Assembly (NCBI GenBank): GCA_023935145.1
Contig: CM043700.1
Coordinates: 32,349,501 to 32,413,500 of the forward strand
Direction: 5' to 3'
Source: Bretschneidera sinensis
Lineage: Eukaryota; Streptophyta; Magnoliopsida; Brassicales; Akaniaceae
DNA length: 64,000 bases
Shown here: positions 1 to 11,114 of the stretch, piece after piece
Position numbering within the stretch: the stretch's first letter is position 1
Layout of the letters: every line of letters starts with the position of its first letter
The notes under the pieces: generated by a model
The model's input: the letters and a program-made list of their open reading frames with translations, nothing else
Databases searched by the model: none
What the model was told of the DNA's origin: nothing
Position numbers and translations under genes: made by a program

Positions 1-60
1 AGGACACCGCCACAGCTGGTGTCCAGGAGGCCCCTGCTTCTTCGGATGGATTTTTTTTTG
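1..60 (+). pseudogene. Possible C-terminal end of the Tat extra (antisense) ORF
   Basis: The first bases read as an alanine-rich C-terminal tail (frame with TAGVQEAPASSDG) and run into a T-rich stretch and the phrase ggccggtagtgcc at about 77. The equivalent spot in the second Tat element has the acidic, alanine-rich end of its extra ORF (stop at 39,999-40,001), then a T-run and ggccgttagtgcc. By that match this is the end of the same ORF, convergent with pol. Too little is present to confirm it. Confidence 0.4.
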
Positions 61-179
61 GTCTTTTTTATCCAAGGCCGGTAGTGCCTAATTGTGTACC
101 TCTGTTTTTAAGTTAATGGAATTTTGAACTTTTTCTTTCAAATTTGAGCTTTATTATTTCTTTACTTTCTGCTTTTACA

Positions 180-1560
180 TTTTACTGATAGAATTTGCGG
201 AGGTTCTCTGCTTTCCAAGTACAAGGGACTGGCTTGCCATCCAACTCCTCGAGCTCAAGTGCCTATCTGATAGACTCTTCGGATTATGTATGGGTCTTCC
301 CAATTTGGAACGAGCTTTCCCATGTACCGAAGACGAGACATTTCACTTTTTCGTAGGACGAGGTCATAGAGTTTGAAGTTTCGGTTCTGAACTCAGGAAT
401 TGTAATATCGGGTCGTCCTCTGTTGGTACGTAGCTACACGAATATGAGCTTTGTCTCATACTTCGTCAACCAAGTCCGCGTTCATTCGTAAGCCTTCTTC
501 ATTGTTACTTGGTTCAAAATATTGCACGTGTATCAAGGGAATTTCAATTTCGATCGGGATGATGGCTTTCGAACCGTATGTCATTAAGAACGGGGTTTCT
601 CCTGTTGGCGTACGTACAGTTGTCCGATAGGCCCAGAGAACATTGGGGAGCTGGTTAGCCCATTGCCTATCCTCTTTGTCGAGACTTTTCTTGATTCCTT
701 AGAGAAGGGTCCTGTTGGTAACTTTGGCTTGACCATTGGCCTGCGGATATCTGACGGACGAGAATTGATACTCGATGCGAAGGTCTTCACAGAACGGTTT
801 GAACCAGGAGCTATCAAATTGCTTTCCATTATCGGTGACCAACACTCGAGGAATCCCGAACCGACACACGATCGATTTCTAAATGAAGTTTCGGGTTTGA
901 TGATCCGTGATGCTAGCCAGTGGCTCTGCTTCAACCCACTTAGTGAAGTAATCGATGGTTACGATAAGATGCTTTTTCTGTCTAGAGGTCATGGTGAATG
1001 GACCAAGGATGTCCATCCCTCACATGGTAAAGGGGAGTGGGCTGGTGATCGAGGTGAGAGGATTAGCAGGCTGGTGCAGCATTGAAAAATACTGTTGACA
1101 GTTTTTGCATTTCTTGACCAAATCAGCTGCGTCTTCTTTCATCTTAGGCCAGTAATATCCTTGGTGAAGAACCTTGAAGGCGAGGGCTCGAGCTAGTAGG
1201 TGATTCCCGCATATGCCTTCGTGGACTTCTCGGAGATAGTAATCGGCCTCGGCAAAATTGAGGCACCTTAAGTAAGGCATAGTCAGAGCCCTCTTATATA
1301 ACTGTCCATCTATGATCGTGTATCGGGAGGCTCGAGAAATTAGCTTTCTGGCCTTGCTTTTTTGCTCGGAGACTTCTCCGTTCCTCAAATACCGAAGGAT
1401 TGGGTCCATCCAAGTTTTTTCTTCTTTTACTGGCAAGACCGAGGCTTCATCTATACTGGGAGTGGAGAGGGTTTCCAAACAGATAGCTTGGGTTGGTTCT
1501 AGGTACTGGGATGAGGTCAGGCTGGCCAGAACATCTGCCTCAGAATTTTCAACCCGCGAA
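180..1560 (-). pseudogene. Tat-type integrase region (decayed)
   Basis: Integrase part of pol on the - strand. The segment 1,020-1,478 is open and contains the zinc-binding region: the signature HEGICGNH, then the pair CKNC, with YYWPKM between. The catalytic core follows in shifted frames (about 580-1,000), with the recognisable string YPQANGQAKVTNR. The C-terminal part (about 300-600) reads as a TYGSKAIIPIEI-like string. Frames change several times, and stops occur in the C-terminal part, so no functional protein can be made. The 3' end converges on the possible extra-ORF end at 1-60. Confidence 0.8.
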
Positions 1561-3210
1561 ATTTGAGTTATTCGAAAAGTCTTAAATTTTGTGGCGAGTT
1601 CTTTTACCTTTTGGAGATACTGGGCCAGTTTTTATCCCCAAGTCTCGAATTCCCCTGTCATCTAACTTACTACCAGCTGTGAGTCGCTGAACACATCCAG
1701 TGCCCCGGTGGCTAATGCTTTGGCCAATCTTAGGCCAGCCAATGGGGCTTCGTACTCTGCCTCATTGTTGGAAGTCTTGAATTTAAACCTCAGGGTGTAT
1801 TCGACCGTGAAGCCGTCGGGGCTGCGGAGGATGAGTTCTGCTTTGTTTTCCACCATATTTAAAAATCCATCCATATGGAGGGTCCACCTTAGATGTGGTT
1901 CATCGGACTATGCTTCCGTTGCTTCGCCCGGATCTGTGGATAGTGTCGTCTCGACTCTGAAGTCAGCCAAGGCTTGGCCCTTTATTACTTTCTGTGGATG
2001 GTATCAGATATCGAATTCCCTTAGCTCTACCACCCACTTTACCATTCTTTCGAAAACACTTGGGTTATACAGGACCTACCTCAGAGGCTTATCGGTCAGG
2101 AGGATGATGATGTGCACCTCGAAATATGGTCAGAGTTTTCGTGCAGCTATCACGAGAGCATAAGCCATTTTCTCGATAGGGGGATACCTTACTTCTGCTT
2201 CATTGAGGATTCTACTAACATAGTAAATAAGACTTTGAATGCCTTCTTTATCTCGAATCAGGACAGAGACTACAATGCCTTGCCTAGCTGGTAAGTACAG
2301 AAACAGTTCTTTACCCGGGAGTGGTTTAGTTAAGAGTGGGGGTGAGCTTAGATACTTTTTTAATCCTTTAAATGTTTCCTGGCAATCTTCTGTCCAAAAA
2401 AAATCTTTTGCCTTCCTGATGGCCTTGAAGAAAGGTAGGCATTTTTTCGTAGATTTAGACATGAAGTGACTTAGGGCTCTCCCGGTGAGCCGCTGTACTT
2501 CTTTCACGGACTTAGGGGAGGCCATATCAAGAATGGTCTTTATCTTTTCTGTGTTGACTTCTATTCCCCTTTGGGTGACCATGAACCCTAGGAACTTTTC
2601 TTCTGTCATCCCGAATGCACACTTTGCCAGATTAAATCTCATATTATGTTTGCATAGTACCTCAAATGCTTCTTCTAAATCAACTGCGTGGTTCCGTGCC
2701 TCCATACTCTTGACCAACATATCATCTACATAGACTTCCATGTTTCGCCCTATCTGCCCTTTGAAGATCTTGTTCACAAATCTTTGATGGCAATACAGTC
2801 CTTGGTCAGTGATAAAGGCGGTCTTGTCTTGGTCTAGCCCATACATGAAAATTTGGTTGTAACCGGAGTACGCGTCCATAAAGGAGAAGAGTTCATGCCC
2901 CGAAGTGGCGTCCAGCAGCTGATCGACTCGAGGGAGAAGAAAGCTATTGTTTGGACAGGCTTTATTTAGATCGGTGAAGTCGATGCTGATCCGTGATTTA
3001 CCGATGGCTTTTCAAACCATCACTACGTTGGATACCCATTCGGGGTATTTCGCCTCCCTGACGAAGCCAGCCTCAAGCAGTTTATCTACTTCAGTGTTGA
3101 TGGCAACCTGACATTCTGGGGCGAAAGTCCTTTTCTTCTGGATGACTAGCTTATACTTCGGGTCTACGTTTAGGGGGTACTCAATGGTTCCGAGATCAAT
3201 CCCCAGCATA
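1560..3210 (-). pseudogene. Tat-type reverse transcriptase and RNase H (decayed)
   Basis: The reverse transcriptase lies at 2,130-3,210 and RNase H at about 1,600-2,200, on the - strand. The open segment 2,130-2,879 has the palm motif MDAYSGYNQI and the catalytic VYVDDMLVKS with both aspartates present. Between LYCHQR and FVNKIFKGQ a stretch of palm residues normally found in this family is missing. The upstream fingers region (3,012-3,209) has the typical KRTFAPECQVAINTEVDKLL string and is out of frame with the palm. The RNase H piece includes NNEAEYEAPLAGLRLAKAL and DSQLVVS. Deletions and frame breaks make it a pseudogene. Confidence 0.85.
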
Positions 3211-3356
3211 TCTGGAGCGAACCAGGTAAATAAGTCTCGGTTCTCCTAGAGAAGGGAGAAGAGCTCTTGCCTATGCTTTTCAGAGAGGTTTGATCCTATC
3301 TGGACGGTTTGGGTGGGGTCTCTCCCAAGGGGTACTGGAGTCAACTCCTCCACATG

Positions 3357-4046
3357 TCACTCTTTTGGGGTCTTTATTTCATCCCTGCAGTCTTCTACCT
3401 CGAGAGGCAGGGCTTCAGTCTTTTTCCCTCCCCTGATAGCATTTAGATAGCAGGACCAAGAAATTCTTTGATCATCTCTAACCATTCCCATTCCCTCACT
3501 GGTGGGAAATTTAACTCTCAGATGGTAAGTGGAGACAACGGCCTTCAGTTTGTTGAGGGTGGGTCGACCGAGGATCATGTTGTAAGAGGAGGGCTACTTA
3601 ACTACCAAGAAAGTGGTTTGTACAGTGGATGTCCGCGGCGCTGACCCTGTAGTAACAGGGAGGACTATGCTTCCCTCGGCGAAGACTAGAGATCCACCAA
3701 AACAATAGAAGGGGGCCAGGACTGGCTCCAAAAGCTCATCCTTTAGCTCCATGCGCTGGAAAGTATGATAGAATAATATATCCTCAAAGTTTTCGTTGTC
3801 AATTAAGACAAGTCGTACTTCATGATTTCCCACCAGGAGGGAGACCATTACTGCATCATCATGAGGATTTTGTACATTTTCCAAGTCATCTTCCGTGAAG
3901 GAGATCACTAGTCCCGACTTTCTTCGCTTATGAGGTCCGTCGACAAAGGCCACAGTTCTGGCATACACCTTACTGTTTTGCCTTGAGCTCCCACCGACGG
4001 TAGGGCCTCCGCATATTGTCTTAATGATCCGAGTGGTAGTTGCCAC
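3357..4046 (-). pseudogene. Tat-type aspartic protease region (decayed)
   Basis: Linker and retropepsin-like protease of pol on the - strand. The segment 3,594-4,046 is open and begins with ICGGPTVGGSSRQ, typical of the gag-protease junction of these elements. The active-site region, usually DNGSSADILF in this family, reads DNENFEDILF here: the aspartate remains but the following glycine-serine residues are replaced, so activity is unlikely. The flap-side region continues into 3,357-3,578 with MILGRPTLNKLKAVVST after a frame break. Confidence 0.75.
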
Positions 4047-4149
4047 TTCTTGGTTTTTTTGGTTTGGCGCTTCCCACTTGGCTCTGGAGTCTCATCGAGG
4101 GTCTCGTCGCAGTTGGTCCTGGAGATGAAGACATCTGGGCTCTCTCCTT

Positions 4150-4630
4150 GGCTGGGCGGGTGCTTATCTTCTTTGAGGCCTTGTAAACTCCTTTAGATGC
4201 CCCTGGCTGATAAGAGCTTCAATCTTTTCCTTCAGGGCATGGCATTCTTCGGTATCGTGGCCGTAGTTTTTATGGAAATGGCACCATTGTCTTTGATCCC
4301 CGCTAAGGTGTGGCGTCCTGGGCGGCCATTGGAGGACTGACTTATCTTGAAGCTGCATAAGGACATTGGTCCTAGATGTATTGAGGGGGGTGAAACCATC
4401 GAACCAGGGGTAGGGCTTCTACGCGTTGTCTTGGTGAGGTCTCTTGACCGCCTCTCTCTGTGGGTCGATGTCCTTTCCCTTCTTCTCTGTTTCCCCTTTT
4501 CTTTCTCTCCTGAATGCCTAGTCATCTTCTGCCAACATATACTTCGCTGCTCGGGCCAAAACCTCATTGATGCTCTTGGGTGTAAAGAACAAGAGCTAGA
4601 GCCCCATCCCGAGGGGCAATCTCCAGATAA
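4150..4630 (-). pseudogene. gag C-terminal part, truncated by a rearrangement
   Basis: The - strand carries the C-terminal part of gag. There is a zinc-knuckle-like string CHFHKNYGHDTEECHALK (about 4,230-4,300). Upstream of it is the conserved SINEVLARAAKYMLAEDD (about 4,520-4,600), in a different frame and followed by a stop. The N-terminal capsid part is absent. Just right of about 4,630 the sequence changes to the leader and first codons of the element's extra ORF, marking a junction. Confidence 0.7.
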
Positions 4631-4640
4631 GAGACTTAAT

Positions 4641-4715
4641 CGCTGGAGGAAACGCCCATTGCTTCCTCTAACTCCCTTGATAGATCCCTGCTAACTTCAC
4701 TCTTGTTAGACATTG
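4641..4715 (-). pseudogene. Start of the Tat extra ORF, about 25 codons left
   Basis: An ATG at 4,713-4,715 on the - strand opens a 25-codon frame (MSNKSEVSRDLS...) ending in a stop at the gag junction. The purine-rich GAGAG leader upstream (4,720-4,870, - strand) resembles the leader of the extra ORF in the second Tat element (37,650-37,965), and both abut the 48-bp tandem repeats. I infer that this is the beginning of the extra ORF, broken here by the rearrangement that placed gag beside it. Confidence 0.5.
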
Positions 4716-5114
4716 TGCTCACCAAGAAATCTTCTTGAGTAACTTCTTAAGGAAATCGAGCGCTCTCAAGATGTTTCTCTAGCTATGTGCTCTAAAAAAT
4801 CTCTCAAAGTGCAAGAGAAAAATGAGGATGAATTCTCTTTTTTAGAGGCTGTGGCAAAAGAAATGAGGAAAATTAACTCAGCCCTTTAAACGAAAGGACG
4901 CACCCTTTGCTGTCACCTAGGCACCGTTTCCACTCCCCAAGGTGCCAGCTACCATAAAAGCGTGACTTTCACTATACCCGAAGCGCCGCCATTCAAAAGT
5001 GCAGCCGTCATCATAAATTATTACGCCCCCAAGAGACCCATGGGTCCAAAAGAAAAAGAGTCCACTGGCCCAAAAGTAAAACAGAAGCCCATGGGCCCAA
5101 GACGAATAAGCCTG

Positions 5115-6170
5115 TGAAAAAACTCTCCAGAACTAAACGTATGAGCTTCTGGTTAAACGCTTGGCCTAAACTCTCCAAGACCGAGCGTATGAGCTTCTGG
5201 TCAAACGATCGACCTAAACTTTCCAAGATCGAGCGTATGAGCTTCTGGTCAAACGTTCGGCCTAAACTCTCCAAGACCGAGCGTATGAGCTTACGGTCAA
5301 ATACTCGGCCTAAACTCTTCAAGTCCGAGCATATAAGCTTCTTGTCAAACGCTCGGCCAAAATTCTCCAAGTCCGAGCGTATGAGCTGCTTTTTATACGC
5401 TTCACCAAATTTCTCCAAGTCCAAGCGCATGAGCTGCTTGTCATACGCTAGGCCAAAATTCTCCAAGTCCGAGCGTATGAGATGCTTGTCATATCCTCGG
5501 CCTAATTTCTCCAAGTTCGAACGTACAAGCTGCCTTGCATACGCTCGGCAAAATTTCTCCAAGTCTGAACGTATGAGCTGCTTGTCATACGTTCGGCCAA
5601 AATTCTCCAAGTCCGAGCGTATGAACTGTTTGTCATACGCTCGACCAAAATTCTCCAAGCCCGAGCATATGAGCTACTCAGCCTAGTTTCTCCAAGTCCG
5701 AGCATATAAACTGCTTGTCATACGCTCGACCAAATTTCTCCCAGTCTGAGCGTATGAGTTGCTTGTCATACGCTCGGCCAAAATTCTCCAAGTTCAAGCG
5801 TATGAGCTGCTCGGCCTAGTTTCTCCAAGTCCGAGCGTATTAGCTGCTTGTCATACACTCGACCAAATTTCTCTCAGTCCGAGCGTATGAGCTACTTGTC
5901 ATACGCTCAGCCAAAATTCTCCAAGTCTGAGCATATGAGCTGCTTGTCGTACGCTTGGCCTAATTTCTCAAAGTCCGAGTGTACGAGCTGCTTTGCATAC
6001 GCTCAGCCAAATTTCTCCAAGTCTGAGCGTATGAGCTGCTTGTCATATACTCGGCCTAATTTCTCTAAGTCCGAGTGTATGAGCTGCTTTGCATACGCTC
6101 GGCCTAATTTCTCCAAGTCCGAGCATATGAATTGCTTCACATACGCTCGGCCAAAAATTCTCCTGACCGA
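5115..6170 (+). repeat. 48-bp tandem repeat array, about 22 units (3' UTR of Tat element)
   Basis: Direct repeats with a 48-bp period. A typical + strand unit has gagcgtatgagctgcttgtc, then atacgctcggcc and a ctccaagtcc segment. Units differ by substitutions and a few are shortened. Because 48 is a multiple of three, several frames stay open and give 16-residue-periodic translations that are not evidence of a protein. Position between the extra-ORF start and the polypurine tract marks it as a 3' UTR array. Confidence 0.95.
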
Positions 6171-6256
6171 GGCCCCTTCTCATTTCTTGAAAAATCACAA
6201 GTATAAACGCTCGGCCACGATACTTCACATTTTACTTCCTCAAGACACAAGTACCC

Positions 6257-6272
6257 GAGGAAGTGGGGGGCC
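6257..6272 (+). other. Polypurine tract of Tat element 1
   Basis: gaggaagtgggggg plus cc directly precedes the LTR start TGTGATGC. This is the expected priming site for plus-strand DNA synthesis and fixes the element's orientation as +. The matching site in the second element (35,803-35,820, - strand) reads aagaagtgggggggcc. Confidence 0.75.
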
Positions 6273-6843
6273 TGTGATGCAGCCCATAACACCCTGGCCC
6301 AATAAGAAACGGCCCAATAAGGAACCTACTGATGAAGCCCATAACACCTCGGCCCAATAAGAAACCCCCATGTAGGCTATGATATCACCAATAGAGCAAG
6401 GACAAATGTCAAACCTGCCAAACACTGTGAGAAACATGTGGAACAAGCAAAAGGCAGCCACCTCATCTAAGCATTATTAGTGGGCATAGCCTCGCTGACA
6501 CACGCAACTCCCTACACACTCAACCTAGACCTAACCCTTCAGAGCAAAAGGCATGGGCAAGGCCATACCCCCCACGTAGGCAATACCTACTCAGAGGACT
6601 ATAAATAAACCGAGGTATGAAATTCATAATTCAGACACACTTATCTATTTACACTTGAGACACTTTAGAATTAACCCTCGGCCTCGGCCTCTCTTAAGCC
6701 CTTGTTCTAACTTAAGCGTCGGATTGGAGGTCTCCCCTTCCCTTCCTTCCGAGGGTTTTTAATTCATTTATGTTATATGTGCAGGGCCAAGGCCACGTCA
6801 GCACCAATGCCACGTCAGCAGTAGCAATTTTTCGACATCAACA
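6273..6843 (+). mobile_element. 3' LTR of Tat element 1
   Basis: About 571 bp beginning TGTGATGC and ending CATCAACA, giving TG...CA ends. A TATA box (ctataaataa, about 6,598-6,607) is followed by a transcribed-looking leader with pyrimidine-rich tracts, as in a 5'-3' LTR on the + strand. A target duplication cannot be checked because the left end is outside the window. Confidence 0.75.
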
Positions 6844-9624
6844 AAACACAAGACTTGATATATCTTTAAACGTCCAATTCGGATTTTATAATTGTAAGAG
6901 TAAGATTGGATCCAACTGAATTGTCCCAGGTGAGATTCTATAGCACAATTGAATCTTCCACTTCGGTTTTGAGTCTTAATAATTTTTTAAATGCTCACCC
7001 GAATTGAATCGAACCACTATTTTTTTCACATTTTCTCGAATTGTCAGTGAACAAAAGAGACCATCAAGTAACCCAAAAAAAGAAACCATGTCTAATGGAC
7101 GCAGCATCGGTTGTCCTTCGCGGCACTTACTGCTGCAGTATTTCTATGTTTATCATTTTTTTTCCTTGTTAAGTAAATTGGGGCCCACCCGCTCGTGGGT
7201 CCGGAAGTTACTTATGTGGATCCGCGAAGAAAACTGAGAAGACAAGTCAACAACGTAAATTTCCCGCTCTTTTCCAAAGTACTAGTACCACTAGCAACGT
7301 AAAAATTGCAAAAAGAATTTTTTTTTGAAATATGTTGTGACGTGTCGAGTCATTGTTGCGGTAATCATCGGTGGAAAGCATGACACGTGCTGTCCCTGCA
7401 GTGCCGTTATTTGGTAATACCTTTTTCTTTTTTCTAAGATTTATTTTCAAATCGACTGGCATGATAGAATAGATGAGAAAAGACAAATAAACTTATGACG
7501 TTTCACACTAGTGTATTTCGCTCTTAATTTTTAAATTTTTGTTTATTTGACCGTTTACAATTGGGTTCTTTTATTAAAATTCATTTACGATTTTCGTTAA
7601 TTTGAATGGAATTAAGTTTTAAATGGGTATATGAATGGCACACAATGAACAATTGGACGAAATTACTTAATGGTATAAAATCAAATAAATACAAATTATG
7701 AATTAAAGAATAAAAAAAAACACACACACACACATATATATATATGAAATTCAAAGATATTAGTATCTCAATAGGTGTTATGTGTATGTTGATCTGCTTT
7801 TTTATAAAATAAAACAATATGTTAACAATTATTTTCTTATCTATAAACATGTTAAACATAATGATCACATATTCTCCAATAAAAAAAATAAAATTGCAAA
7901 GAAAACTCAAAAGAAGAACAATCCGATTATAATCACAAAAAAAAAAAACCATTGAAATGTGAAGAAGATAAAAAATAATAGAGAAAATCAACGTTGGTTG
8001 AACATAAGTGAGATAAGTAGAATAGAGGAGTTAAGTTGAGAGTGAAGAAGTTAAGTGTGAGTGGTATAGTAGGAGAGAAAAACATGGGAGAAAGATGTGG
8101 GGAGTTTGACTCAATTGAGTTACATATATAACTTTATTTAAATATTTGATTTATATATTCAAGTAAAGGTTTAATGAACATTTTGAGGGGTGGACACCAA
8201 ATAGGGGTTTTAACTTTATTAATAATATAGATATTTGCCTTTTCTCTATAATAGAACACTGGGAAAATAGAAAATATTCATATTAAATTTAAATATCATG
8301 GAACCAGTTTCGCGAAAGTTATTACGGAATTGGAAAAGTTCACTAATAATCATAAAGAAATTAAAAAATAATTGTACAAAAAAAATTTAAATACCAAAAT
8401 TGCTATTCAATTTTTTCGTAATTACTAGTAAATTTTTTTGATTTCATAATAACTCTTACGAATCTGATTATATGACATCATCGCTCAATATTTGCCTTTT
8501 CCTTGGAATAGGACATTGGAAAAGTGGAAAATTTTCATCCTAAAAAAAATGAAATTGGGAAATATGATGGGCTGGGTCTTTATGCAGGCCTTAAACACAT
8601 ATGACGCTCTTGTACTTGGGCTGGGCTTATACACCTACTTCGTCTATCTAGCTATAGCCTCGTATATATGTATAATAGATATCAAAACTAAAAATGGATT
8701 CAGTTAAAAAAAAAAAAAAAAAAACTTGAAAAAGATTCGAAAACAACTACGGTATCATTCTATGTGGAAAACCGGATATCTTGTCATGATAATGACATGC
8801 AAGATACTATTCAGCCATTTTTTAACTGGGGATGACAAGGACGAATCAGCTTTTTTAGTGGGGCAAAATTATTAAAGAATATTTATTTATAATTTAAAAA
8901 AAAAACTGAACTTCAAAGCAATATAAAATAAAATTAAATATCTTGCATTGCACATCTAGTGTCAAATTCAATACCAAAAACAGTCCCAATTAATAAAATT
9001 TTAAAAGAGTAAAAGTAATTGAACTTCGAAGCTTTAATACTCACACACTGTTGATATTTATCTATATCGGGTAAAAATCTTATTTTACATAAAGTAAAAA
9101 TATTATTTGTAATTTTAAAAAAATTTATTTTTAATGTTAGTATAACGGCATGTTATCATTGAAATTTTGAATTCAATATGAATATAAAGTTTTATCTCTA
9201 TTCAAATAAGAATTTCACATTAACAAAGATTCTATGGTTGTTTTTTAACAAAAAAAAAAAAAAAAAAAAAACTGAAATCGAAGGAGTAGAAATTAAAAAA
9301 TTTATTTTTAAGGGAGCAGTGTACAATTGAGTTCTAGAAAGTGACTGTTGTGATGAGTTTTAGGGTGACGCAAACGTTAGACGAAATAAAGTTGACGAAG
9401 CTAGATACCCTTTTCTACTTAGTAGACTAGAAAGTCACCGAAGCTGCCAATTTTTTCAAAAAAGCTAAAGGACCAAAACTTTCAATGCTTTACTCAAAAG
9501 AAATTTATTAGTTTTTTCTGTTACATTTTCTTTATATATAGTTTGTTTCACAAGAACCCGGCCAGTACTAACATATCCAAACTTCAAAGGATCAATTGTA
9601 TTTGATAATTAAGTAAGAAATTTG
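6844..9624. other. AT-rich intergenic region
   Basis: No gene recognised. It contains a (CA)n/(TA)n tract near 7,720-7,745, poly-A runs near 8,706 and 9,250, and an imperfect direct repeat of about 57 bp (about 8,230-8,288 and 8,488-8,546, both starting atatttgccttttc). The last 200 bp is presumably the promoter of the LOR gene (tatatata near 9,533), but no decisive element is visible. Confidence 0.6.
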
Positions 9625-10746
9625 ATGGGTACGAATGAGGGAAATATGGTGCCCATAGTTAGCCAGATATACTGCTTATGTTCGCAGGCAGTGCTAGTAG
9701 TGAGAAGGAGGCCACATGTGGTGAATGGAGGAGGTTTGGTGGTGACAGATTGTTGTCAGAACGTTGTTTTCAGGGTTGACGGTTGTGGTGTTCTTGGTAC
9801 TAAAAACGAGCTCATTGTTAGAGATGCTGTTGGAGATGCTTTGCTTCTCATCCGTAAAAAGGTAAAAAAAAAAAAATAGTACTAATTAAAGGAATATTAA
9901 ATTAATTATGCTCTTATAAATAATAAGCATATATGTCTTATTTATTCCAGGGAGGAATTGTTGAGGCCCTAAGCATTCATAGGAAATGGAAAGGTTACAG
10001 TTTTGATTATGAAGGATCACATAAGCCGGTTTTCACCTTAAAGGAGCCCAACTTATGTTTTGTTAAGAACAACACAATCAAAATCTCCATTGACTCAAGT
10101 GGAATAAGCAACAAAGAGAGGAATTTTGTGATCAAAGGCTATTTCCCAGATAGAGCCTGCACTATTGTTGATTCCATAGGCAACAACGTAGCTCAGGTAT
10201 ACGTAAGCTAAATGATGTAAGTATATATTGATTAAATTATAAATTCATCCCTGCAGTTTACTCTAACTTACAACCCGACCCATTCTCTTAGTTTGCAAAT
10301 TGGACAACCCATCAAAAAAAAATTTCTGGGTACTTTACAATTCAATCGTTACCGTTCATTTATGTCAAAAAAATAATTGAAAAGACTGATATGTCTTATG
10401 ACGTCTACCGTCAGAATTGAGTTTGTTTTTTAAACTAGATGAATGAATTGAAATTAAAATTAAAACTCGATGATGAATTTATAATTTACCTTATATTATT
10501 CTTTAACAAAATATGTTTGATTATATTTTTCTCTATTGTGATCGAGTTGAGGATTAATTTATTTTTCAATTTAAATGAATTTGTTGTTAAATATATGGAC
10601 AGGTTACGGTGTTGAAGGAAGCAGAAGAATTGATGGCAAGCAAGGATCTTTATCATGTGATTATCAAACCAGGCATTGATCAAGCTTTTGTTTTTGGAGT
10701 GATTGCTGTTCTTGACTACATTCATGGTGAATCTACTAGGTGCTAA
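9625..10746 (+). CDS. LURP-one-related (LOR, DUF567) protein, three exons
   Basis: Exons 9,625-9,861, 9,951-10,196 and 10,603-10,746 join in phase 0 to give a 208-residue protein, the usual size of the LOR family. Splice sites fit: aag/gtaaaa, ttccag/gga, cag/gtatac and gacag/gtt. Exon 1 includes a CSQAVLVVRRRPHVVNGGG-like strand region and LGTKNELIVRDAVG. Exon 2 includes HRKWKGYSFDYEG, and exon 3 ends with IIKPGIDQAFVFGVIAVLDYI, the family's C-terminal hydrophobic helix. The family has a Tubby-C-like beta-barrel fold; some members are linked to pathogen response, but the biochemical role is unclear. I start at ATG 9,625; the triplet before it is TTG. No stop or frameshift is seen, and no neighbour suggests co-function. 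Confidence 0.85.
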
Positions 10747-11114
10747 TTAATCAAAGTTTGGCTGGCTAAGGGGATCCTTCAATATGATTATGCTTTCTGC
10801 CACATCAAATTATAATTAGTATTTGAGTGAATGGAGACTATATTTAATTACAAGTTTGCTTTCTATAAAAAGATTTGAAGGTTGCTCTGTAATTTTGGAT
10901 CAGTGACCCATGAGTGCTAGCTAAGATTCTTTGAGTAGTTGCATATATCTAATCATTGAAGTTATAGCCTCTTTGAAGATGACTTATTTTGTTGGACAAG
11001 TTACACTGTAATTTCTAAGTGGTTGAAATTATATTAATATATCAAATATTTTTAAAATTATTTATTATCTCAAAATCTCAATTTTTACTGTCAAGAATTT
11101 TTAAAATGAATTTT

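Larger units (their letters stand above)
1..6843 (+). mobile_element. Tat-type Ty3/gypsy retrotransposon, right part, with inverted interior
   Basis: This is the right portion of a long gypsy element that begins before the window. Three things at the right end fix its orientation as +: a tandem-repeat 3' untranslated region (5,115-6,170), a purine tract (6,257-6,272) and an LTR (6,273-6,843) with a TATA box and R/U5-like end on the + strand. The gag-protease-RT-RNase H-integrase region (180-4,630) nevertheless reads on the - strand. The second Tat-type element at 35,335-44,041 has the normal arrangement, which makes an internal inversion here the simplest explanation. The lineage assignment rests on the extra opposite-strand ORF and the 3' UTR tandem repeats, both known in Tat-lineage elements (Grande, Retand, Ogre relatives). 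Coding regions carry many stops and frameshifts. Confidence 0.8.

Noticed and set aside
5115..6170. CRISPR-like array
   Set aside because: Units are contiguous 48-bp tandem repeats without unique spacers, in a plant retrotransposon.
5011..6360. Long open frames on both strands (190-215 residues, 16-residue period)
   Set aside because: They are translations of the 48-bp tandem repeat; a unit length divisible by three keeps frames open. No start context or conserved domain.
7581..7991. 136-residue open frame on the - strand
   Set aside because: It crosses a CA/TA microsatellite and is rich in I, F and Y, as expected of AT-rich non-coding DNA.
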